Below, in pieces: positions 1-5,608 of a stretch of DNA of 5,608 nt. The stretch covers positions 1 to 5,608 of the forward strand of contig JAGTRH010000099.1 in NCBI GenBank assembly GCA_018396795.1, read 5' to 3'. The translations under genes and the position numbers were made by a program. The stretch comes from Candidatus Bathyarchaeota archaeon (lineage in GTDB: Archaea; Thermoproteota; Bathyarchaeia; Bathyarchaeales; B26-1). Position 1 is the stretch's first letter. Each line of letters starts with the position of its first letter. Under the pieces are notes generated by a model. It saw nothing but the letters and a program-made list of their open reading frames with translations. It did not search any database and was not told where the DNA came from.

Positions 1-2441
1 TACTCAATTATAATTTTCATGCTCATAGCTGGAACCTTAGGCATGCTGAGGATGTTAAAGGATCCGAAGCTATGGTATTCATACCTGCGGAAAATCCTTC
101 GGAGTTCATTATCAACCTTGGAGCTACTGCAACTCCACTAGCAGTCCTAGCCAACATTACGAAAGAAAATCCTGAAGGTTTTGGCTATACCGTTCCTTTG
201 GGCGAAACCTTGATTCTATTAAACACACCTTACGTAATAGCTCAGCAGCTCGTCTATCTCACAGGAAGTAGAGCAGATCTTATGGCATCTTTCAAGGTTA
301 CGAGTGATCAAATAGAAATGTTCTATCCAAGGGCTAAAGAGCAATTAAAAGTTGCCGAAGATGCCTTTAAAGCGAAAGAATGGGACGTCGCAATAGCGGC
401 CTCAATATCGGCCTGGGCTTATAGCATTGAGGCTTATAGGGCTACAATGTCCCTAGTTATAGATGTTATAATAACAGTCGTCTTCTTCTTTCTTCTTATG
501 ATCCCTTTCAGTCTTCTTCTTCAGAAGCTAGTCATACCCTTCATTTCCGGTCTTCGGCGAGCTCTAGGTTTCATACTGTTACTTCTAGGTTTCATCTCAC
601 TTCTTTACTTCTTTCATCCCGGCTTTCATGTTGCCTTTAACGCTTTTATGACAATGATCGCTGCTGGAGTTACTGTTCTAAGCTTTGTAGCCCTACTCCT
701 ACTTGTAAGCGGGGCCTCGGAAGCCACAAAAGTTCAACAAGTGAAAGCTCTAGGCCTGCACTATGTAGAATCTGCCAGAACTGCTACTACAGCCCTTGCC
801 TTCTCAACAGGTATTGAAAATATGAGGAAACACAAGTTAAGAACAGGTCTTACCCTCATATCTCTAACAATTTTAACAACAAGTCTCATAGTTTTAACTT
901 CCGCCTCTTTCTTCACAACAGTCATATCTACTCAGAGTTCTGGTAAAACTCCTTACCCAGGAATCCTAGTCCGTGAGGCAGAGTGGAACCCCCTTTCTGA
1001 AGATATGGCGAGGATCCTCGAAGCCCTTCATAAGGGAGAGTCAAAAACCGCAGAACGTACTTGGGTTGTGCAATCTATGGGATTCAGGCTTAGAGAAGAT
1101 GTCGATATCTTCGTGGATGGAGTTTTAGGCTTAACGCCTCAGGAAGATGAGTTTATTGGGATTAACCAAGCTCTTAGAGAGGGTCGATGGTTTTTGCCAA
1201 CGGATGAAAAAGCTGTTGTTATTAGCAATGTGCTACAGAAACTTTTAAATGTAAAAATTGGCGATAAAATAAACTGGCTAGGCTTAGATCTTTCAATAAT
1301 TGGAATCTATGATGTAGAAAATTGGAAATATATTGTAGATCTAGATCAATCTTATTTAGCTCCAATTACATGGGAAGGAGGATATCCTCATCCTTTACCA
1401 GTAGAAAAGTTATTAATAGTTCCATATTCTCTTTTGATTCGCCAATTTAACTATTATCCATTTACCATAGCTATTAAGTTTGAAAATTCAACCAAAGTTC
1501 TACCATCCGCTTTAAAGCTTGCCCTTCAAATGCAAAGAATTGGAATATTCGCTGGATATAATGAAAAAATCACATTCTATAACCCAATGACTTTATACGG
1601 AGTTGTGGGAATTCAATTTCTCACTTTACCTTTTATCATCTCAGCATTAACAGTTCTTAATGTTATGTTAGCCTCGGTTTATGAAAGAATAAAGGAAATT
1701 CATATTTTCAGCTCTCTTGGGATAAGTCCAAAAGGAATTACAATTATGTTTCTATCGGAATCCATCCTCTTCGGCATTGTAAGCTCTCTAAGTGGTTATA
1801 TTATAAGTATGGGTATAATTGCCTCTCTTGGATTCATGAATCTTAGTCCTACTGGTCTTTCTGTGAACTATGCCTCGACTTTCGTTATAGTAGCTATAAG
1901 TATTACGACAGTGACCGCCGTTTTATCAACCCTCTTCCCGGCCATTAAGGCATCCAGTCTTGTTACCCCCTCTTTAAAGCGAAAGTGGGAGGTGGAAACA
2001 TTGCCTCATGGTGATAGGTGGGCTATTCCTTTACCATTCGTTCTAGATGCCAAAGAGGCGGGAGGTGCTCTAATATACCTAGGCGAATATGCAGGCGCCT
2101 CTACAGCAACTTATGGTGCCTTCGCCGTAGACGCAACTTCTATAGCCTACACCGCTGAGAAAGACTTCTTGACATTAAAATTTAGAGTAAGGCTTGCACC
2201 CTTCGATTTAAATCTTTCCCAAGCAGTAGAGATTTCTGCCATAGGATCTGCTCAAAGAATGCGTTTTGCCTTAAACATTGAAAGAATCTCAGGTCATAGG
2301 GAGCAATGGATCCTGGCTAACTATAAGTTCATCGATGCTGTAAGAAAACAACTCCTACTTTGGAGGGCCCTTAAACCGGAATATAGGAAACAATACATTG
2401 ATAAAGTCGATACATTCTTCAAAGAATTCTATAAAGGTTAA
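1..2441 (+). CDS. FtsX/MacB-like ABC-type permease, N-terminus cut by window edge
   Basis: This is a large membrane permease, probably the transmembrane subunit of an ABC-type system or an envelope-remodelling complex; the substrate is unknown. The frame is open from base 3. The first ATG is at 72, but 23 in-frame codons precede it and read on smoothly (HAHSWN, EDVKGSEA), so 72 is probably not the true start. Counting that Met as residue 1, I see: an extracytoplasmic-looking domain (1-85); an amphipathic Ala/Lys-rich helical stretch (86-122); hydrophobic segments at about 128-155, 163-183 and 188-213; an FtsX-type entry helix (MRKHKLRTGLTLISL, 251-265); a MacB-like periplasmic-type domain (about 285-505); three closing helices (about 511-535, 555-585, 600-625) with the FtsX-like VYERIKEIHIFSSLG (536-550) and FPAIKASSLVTPSL (622-635); and a soluble tail (636-789). 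It ends in TAA. There is no Walker motif, so the ATPase would be a separate gene. Family assignment is firm; function is not. Confidence 0.82.
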   Translation, partial: LNYNFHAHSWNLRHAEDVKGSEAMVFIPAENPSEFIINLGATATPLAVLANITKENPEGFGYTVPLGETLILLNTPYVIAQQLVYLTGSRADLMASFKVTSDQIEMFYPRAKEQLKVAEDAFKAKEWDVAIAASISAWAYSIEAYRATMSLVIDVIITVVFFFLLMIPFSLLLQKLVIPFISGLRRALGFILLLLGFISLLYFFHPGFHVAFNAFMTMIAAGVTVLSFVALLLLVSGASEATKVQQVKALGLHYVESARTATTALAFSTGIENMRKHKLRTGLTLISLTILTTSLIVLTSASFFTTVISTQSSGKTPYPGILVREAEWNPLSEDMARILEALHKGESKTAERTWVVQSMGFRLREDVDIFVDGVLGLTPQEDEFIGINQALREGRWFLPTDEKAVVISNVLQKLLNVKIGDKINWLGLDLSIIGIYDVENWKYIVDLDQSYLAPITWEGGYPHPLPVEKLLIVPYSLLIRQFNYYPFTIAIKFENSTKVLPSALKLALQMQRIGIFAGYNEKITFYNPMTLYGVVGIQFLTLPFIISALTVLNVMLASVYERIKEIHIFSSLGISPKGITIMFLSESILFGIVSSLSGYIISMGIIASLGFMNLSPTGLSVNYASTFVIVAISITTVTAVLSTLFPAIKASSLVTPSLKRKWEVETLPHGDRWAIPLPFVLDAKEAGGALIYLGEYAGASTATYGAFAVDATSIAYTAEKDFLTLKFRVRLAPFDLNLSQAVEISAIGSAQRMRFALNIERISGHREQWILANYKFIDAVRKQLLLWRALKPEYRKQYIDKVDTFFKEFYKG

Positions 2442-2445
2442 TTAA

Positions 2446-2451
2446 GGGGGG
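2446..2451 (+). promoter_or_regulatory. Shine-Dalgarno sequence for the OPT-like gene
   Basis: A run of six G followed by AT lies 7 nt before the TTG at 2459, in the 17-nt gap after the permease stop. It can pair with the CCUCC-type end of archaeal 16S rRNA. It decides the start: no ATG occurs in this frame for well over a hundred codons, while TTG here leaves a short polar N-terminus directly before the first membrane helix. Placement right behind the previous gene fits a polycistronic message. Confidence 0.6.
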
Positions 2452-2458
2452 ATTTACC

Positions 2459-3649
2459 TTGGCTGAATTAAATCAAACTGTAATTGGGAAAGAAAAGGAG
2501 AATGCGGTTACCTGGCGTTCTTTCTCCGCCCTTCTTTTCGCTGCTGCTGTTGTTCAACCACTCATTATCTATTTAACTCTTGTAGGATCGGAGGGTTTAA
2601 TCACCCTAAGTCTTATAAACTGGGGAGGCGGCCTTGGACTAGGCTATTCGTTAGCTGTTTTCACTTCTTTAGGGGGTCAAATTCTATGGCTCATCGTCCT
2701 TCTTTGGGGTTGGCTTGCAAGGAGCTTTGGGAAGGAACTTAGTGTAGGGGAGACTTTTATAATTTATGCTTTTTACCCTATTACGGTAAGTACAGCTATA
2801 CTCTTCATCTTACCTATTTTTAGGCTATACATAGCCAACAGCATTATCATTGAGGCTCTTGGCTTAGCTTCTTTCATCCCATCTTGGTGGGCACCGAGAG
2901 GAGTAGAAGGGCTATTGGCGTATAGTGAGCGCACCCTTCTATCAGCTCCCATGTTTCTCCCTACCATCCTTACAGTTGCTGTAACCGCCCTCACGTACAT
3001 AGCTGACTTAGCTCTTGGCCTTTTTGCTTATCAGAGATACGCTGTTGTCGAAAAGCTACCTTTTCCAGCAGCATCCTCGTATGCAAGGGGCATCCTCGTT
3101 CTTGCAGGCGTTGAACCTAAAGGAAGACATGCACTTATGGCTGGTGCAGCCATTGGCATTGTATATGGTCTCTTTTCATGGTTGATACCAGGTCTTACTG
3201 GAATTCCGGTTTTACAACTTTTTCCTAGGGGAATTACAGATTTCACGTACCTCATCGAGGGAAGATACCCTGGGGCCTCCTTTGGAGTAGACTTCTCTTG
3301 GATAAATTTAGCCACGGGATTCGTCGTTCCTCTTAAAATTCTCGCAACAATGGCAATCACGAGTCTACTTGCTTATAGCGTAGGTAATGCTCTTCTGGTC
3401 AGCACAGGGATATGGCCTGATTGGGCTCCCAAGTACGGATTAGGTTGGAATTTTGCGAGATCCCACCTCTATTGGTGGACTAGCGTAACGATAGGTTTAT
3501 CGTTGGCCGCAGCCTTCATTCCTATAATCCTTCACCCCAAACGGATCGCCCTAATATTCCGTCCACGTTCTTCTGCAGAGGATATTAGAGAACTTAACCG
3601 TCGAAAAATAGGACTTGGCACAATCCTTATCTTGCTTTTCCTAGGATAG
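2459..3649 (+). CDS. OPT-superfamily-like membrane transporter (DUF6785-like), N-terminal part up to in-frame amber
   Basis: This is the first 396 codons of a polytopic membrane protein. It starts at TTG and ends at TAG. After a polar N-terminus (1-18), hydrophobic segments occur near 21-43, 61-86, 98-125, 163-190, 224-245, 280-310 and 335-358, with another beginning near 383 that is cut by the stop. The motif KLPFPAASSYARGILVLAG (199-217) resembles the LPFP signature of the oligopeptide transporter (OPT) superfamily. The overall layout, including the W-rich helix at 330-358, recalls the OPT-like DUF6785/DUF6784 proteins. OPT members move peptides or metal chelates by secondary transport; the substrate here cannot be told. 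The same frame continues past the stop to 4435, giving 658 residues in total, a plausible full length. The product as written would stop inside a membrane helix, so a functional truncated protein is unlikely. The gene probably shares a transcript with the permease upstream. Confidence 0.75.
   Translation: MAELNQTVIGKEKENAVTWRSFSALLFAAAVVQPLIIYLTLVGSEGLITLSLINWGGGLGLGYSLAVFTSLGGQILWLIVLLWGWLARSFGKELSVGETFIIYAFYPITVSTAILFILPIFRLYIANSIIIEALGLASFIPSWWAPRGVEGLLAYSERTLLSAPMFLPTILTVAVTALTYIADLALGLFAYQRYAVVEKLPFPAASSYARGILVLAGVEPKGRHALMAGAAIGIVYGLFSWLIPGLTGIPVLQLFPRGITDFTYLIEGRYPGASFGVDFSWINLATGFVVPLKILATMAITSLLAYSVGNALLVSTGIWPDWAPKYGLGWNFARSHLYWWTSVTIGLSLAAAFIPIILHPKRIALIFRPRSSAEDIRELNRRKIGLGTILILLFLG
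3647..3649 (+). other. In-frame amber (TAG) codon interrupting the transporter frame
   Basis: The codon sits at residue position 397 of the combined frame, between LLFLG and SLTGVLIF, within a hydrophobic stretch. Reading on in the same frame gives membrane-protein sequence to a TAA at 4433-4435, so this is a point interruption and not a frameshift. A single transition from TGG (Trp) or CAG (Gln) would create it. Whether it is a real mutation, a base-call error or a UAG read as an amino acid is open. Confidence 0.85.
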
Positions 3650-4435
3650 AGCCTGACTGGAGTCCTTATTTTCCACTTTCTCATCCCAGAATTTCCCATC
3701 GCTTTATCTCTTCTTTTTGTCATAGGATGGTCCTTCTTTGCTACAATGGTCGGTGCCCATTCATCTGGTGTAACTTTTGGAGGCCTATTCGTACCCTATG
3801 CAAAGGAATCTATGATTTATTATAGTGGATATACCAACCCAACAGCATGGTTTGGCAAAGACTTTTTGATGTTAAGTCAAGGAGGTACGGGCCATGCATC
3901 AAGTCTGAAGATGGCTTCCATATGCGGAGTGAGCATCACAGAGTACGTTAAGGGCTTCATCATAGCTGCTAGCGTTGGTCTAGGCTTCGGCTTTCTTTAT
4001 GTATCAGCCTTCTGGAGGACTGCCCCGATTCCATCATACATTTATAGGTTTACGATAACAGGTTGGCCCATAATGGCCCTCGAATCAGCAAGATGGACAA
4101 AATGGCTCTGGACAGGGATAATATTCAAAACAGACGTAATCTTAGCCTTCTTTTTCTTGGGTATAGCGATAGTGACGATCAGCGATCTTTTGTTCCATGC
4201 CCCTTGGTTTCTAATCGCCATGATTGCAGGCATTAACTCCCTACCATCTAGTGTCTTAATGCAATTCGTAGGTGGCCTATTTGGACAATTTTTAGCCCGC
4301 TGGCTAGGAAAGGAGAGATGGAGGGAAATAGCTCCCCTTGTGGTAGTGGGAATTATTCTAGGAGATGGCGTGGTAATAGCTCTCGGCTCAGCTATATCCA
4401 TTGTCCATCAATCTCTATGGAGTTTGCCATATTAA
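3650..4435 (+). pseudogene. C-terminal part of the OPT-like transporter (DUF6784-like), in frame after the amber
   Basis: This is the continuation of the transporter, 261 residues (398-658 of the joined frame), ending in TAA. The first 32 codons after the TAG (3650-3745) contain no ATG, GTG or TTG, yet read as hydrophobic membrane sequence that leads directly into the ATG at 3746. That ATG has no well-spaced Shine-Dalgarno sequence; the closest G-rich run ends about 15 nt away. Independent translation from 3746 is therefore unlikely, although it would give a 229-residue open frame. Hydrophobic segments lie near 398-408, 410-432, 494-519, 559-576, 596-614 and 624-651. A polar Gly/Ser-rich loop (about 431-485) contains GAHSSGVTFGG and SQGGTGHASS. 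The C-terminus carries LARWLGKERWREIAPLVVVG, which resembles the last helices of OPT-like proteins. I label it a pseudogene part because a stop separates it from its start. If UAG is decoded, 2459-4435 is one intact gene. Confidence 0.65.
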
Positions 4436-4540
4436 CAAGAGATGAGGGCATCGAAAATATGCTTTAAATTAGGTAAGATAGTTGGGAGGACAACCTTCGC
4501 TTAATATATCGATCCTTTAAAACCGTGGATTCACCAACCT
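4436..4540. other. Convergent intergenic region
   Basis: These 105 nt separate the 3' ends of the transporter and bax1. No gene or strong hairpin is seen. The T/A-rich stretch around 4501-4522 gives TTTT on the minus strand 3' of bax1 and might contribute to termination there. A TTTAAATT at 4463-4470 is TATA-like, but nothing recognisable follows it. GTTG (4481-4484) and CAAC (4491-4494) could form only a 4-bp stem. Confidence 0.4.
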
Positions 4541-5608
4541 CTACTTTCCATCCTCGAGTCCTTTGTCCCTTTTGAATATTATGGCCTTCTCTACATCCAG
4601 TCCCTGCCATCGGATCCCATATCCAAGGGCTTCTAGGACATCGTAGGGGTTCTTAAAGCCTCCCTCTTCGATGAGGTGGATGGCTTCCTTTAGCCTCAAT
4701 TCCTTAAGCCCTTCAAGCCTAAGGGCCATTTCCCTAAGCTTCTCATCCTTTACAAGCTCATTTCCTATGAGCCTATAGCCCTTGGGCATTCGCCTCTGAA
4801 GGCTTTTCCTTATGGCATCCTCCGAAACCCCCAGCCTCCTCGCAAGCCCATCAAGTTCCACGAAGGAACTAGGGCTCCTTTCGATCTCCATCTCGATTCT
4901 AGCTTCTAGACCCTCAACCTGTTCCGAGACGACCCTTTCCTCAAGGCTTCGCAGATGCTCTATGATGGGCTTCAGGGGAATCCTTTCTTCATAGAAGAGG
5001 ACCTTAGCCCTCAAGGGCTTAGATTCGAGCTTAGAGCATCCGAGCCTCCGATCGACTGCAACGATCATATCAACCTTCGGAATTTGCCTCAGCTTCGATA
5101 GCTTCCGATCCAAGTACTCGGGCGTCCAGAAGCCTACGACCTCCATGTAAACCTTCATGCCATCCTTCTCGAAGCTGAAGTCCGGTATCATGACATGGCT
5201 TCCCGCTATGAGGGGCTCCGGTTCCCTTATGAGCTTCCATCCCAATCCCGCCGATTCGAAGCTTCTGGCGAAGTCCTCCTCTACGAAACTGTCGAAGGCT
5301 TGCCAGCCCATGGCTTCCCGCCCCTCCGGGAGATCCTCCATAAGGCTTCCGACTTCTTCCTCCCTAAGTTCCAGCTGAAGGAGCCTCCTCCTACCTTCCC
5401 TTCCTCCCACGACGTTGGCCCTTAGCCTCCAGCCTCCAGCCTCTACGATGGATGGTAAAAGCTTGGCTATGGAGGTTCCATACCTCTCCGTTAGCTTGAA
5501 GAGGGAAAGGGGCCCATCTACAACCACATAGAAGCCCTCAGGTCTCGCCTCGGCCGAGTACATAAGCCCCAGATGCTTTATCCTCCTGAAAACGAACTTC
5601 CAATTCCC
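4541..5608 (-). CDS. bax1: Bax1 (DUF790), XPB-associated nuclease, N-terminus cut by window edge
   Basis: Bax1 is the structure-specific endonuclease that binds archaeal XPB helicase; the pair unwinds and incises DNA in a nucleotide-excision-repair-like role in the cytoplasm. The frame is open to base 5608. The Met at 5561-5563 is preceded by 15 in-frame codons reading GNWKFVFRRIKHLGL, which fits the family, so the true start lies outside the window. Counting that Met as 1: LGLMY...VVDGPLSLFKLTERYG and AKLLP belong to the conserved N-terminal region; the nuclease core begins at DSFVEEDFARSF (91-102), with PDF (127-129) and MEVVGFWTPEYLDRKL (140-155) giving the D128/E141 PD-(D/E)XK-type pattern; a winged-helix-like part follows (about 233-275, LARRLGVSEDAIRKSL then GYRLIGNELV). 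The known Cas2-like domain probably falls mostly in the N-terminal part. It ends in TAG, with a TAA seven codons later. It is richer in GC than the two plus-strand genes, and its coding strand is rich in purines. Confidence 0.85.
   Translation of the reverse strand, partial: GNWKFVFRRIKHLGLMYSAEARPEGFYVVVDGPLSLFKLTERYGTSIAKLLPSIVEAGGWRLRANVVGGREGRRRLLQLELREEEVGSLMEDLPEGREAMGWQAFDSFVEEDFARSFESAGLGWKLIREPEPLIAGSHVMIPDFSFEKDGMKVYMEVVGFWTPEYLDRKLSKLRQIPKVDMIVAVDRRLGCSKLESKPLRAKVLFYEERIPLKPIIEHLRSLEERVVSEQVEGLEARIEMEIERSPSSFVELDGLARRLGVSEDAIRKSLQRRMPKGYRLIGNELVKDEKLREMALRLEGLKELRLKEAIHLIEEGGFKNPYDVLEALGYGIRWQGLDVEKAIIFKRDKGLEDGK

Noticed and set aside
478..530. CTT/TTC-rich tract looking like a simple repeat
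   Set aside because: It encodes a Phe/Leu-rich membrane helix in the permease; the repeat is irregular and explained by codon composition.
2773..3723. Antisense open frames within the OPT-like gene (2773-3000, 3031-3360, 3532-3723)
   Set aside because: They lie opposite strong membrane-protein coding sequence, have biased low-complexity composition and no Shine-Dalgarno or recognisable domain. The minus frame spanning 3532-3723 also crosses the amber site but looks no better.
3600..3760. Frameshift as the cause of the split transporter
   Set aside because: The frame is identical before and after the TAG, with coherent membrane sequence directly flanking it, so a substitution or recoding explains it and an indel does not.
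4042..4401. Antisense 119-codon open frame within the C-terminal transporter half
   Set aside because: The opposite strand carries clear hydrophobic helices and an OPT-like C-terminus; the antisense product is Pro/Lys/Ile-rich without a recognisable fold.
4481..4494. Possible hairpin GTTG...CAAC in the convergent gap
   Set aside because: The stem is only 4 bp with a 6-nt loop and no T-run follows, so it is too weak to call a terminator or small RNA.
4812..5425. Plus-strand open frames opposite bax1 (4812-4994, 5157-5378, 5195-5425)
   Set aside because: They are Ser/Pro/Leu-rich shadows expected opposite a purine-rich gene, and bax1 has clear conserved motifs across the same bases.

Overview
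The window looks archaeal. The strongest sign is the right-hand gene, which matches Bax1 (DUF790), the nuclease partner of archaeal XPB helicase. A TTG start behind a G-rich Shine-Dalgarno sequence and short intergenic gaps also fit. An uncultured, possibly thermophilic Thermoproteota/Bathyarchaeia-like lineage is a reasonable guess, but the sequence does not fix the taxon.

Layout. (1) Positions 1-2441, plus strand: the 3' part of a large FtsX/MacB-type membrane permease. Its frame is already open at base 1, so its N-terminus lies outside the window. (2) Positions 2459-4435, plus strand, 17 nt downstream and probably in the same operon: a polytopic membrane protein resembling the oligopeptide-transporter (OPT) superfamily (DUF6785/DUF6784-like). 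It reads as one continuous 659-codon frame except for a single in-frame amber codon (TAG, 3647-3649). (3) Positions 4436-4540: a short convergent intergenic gap. (4) Positions 4541-5608, minus strand: most of bax1, whose N-terminus runs off the right edge.

How the genes relate. The two plus-strand genes form a membrane-transport or envelope unit. No ATP-binding subunit is visible, so one is either outside the window or absent. The bax1 gene belongs to a separate convergent unit for DNA repair, and an xpb helicase gene is expected beyond the right edge.

The main point of interest is the amber codon. Coding potential continues without a frame change on both sides, inside a predicted membrane segment, and no start codon is available until 32 codons later. 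Possible explanations are a real nonsense mutation, a sequencing or assembly substitution, or a UAG decoded as an amino acid (pyrrolysine or a suppressor tRNA). The window alone cannot decide. No mobile element, CRISPR array, rRNA or tRNA was seen.
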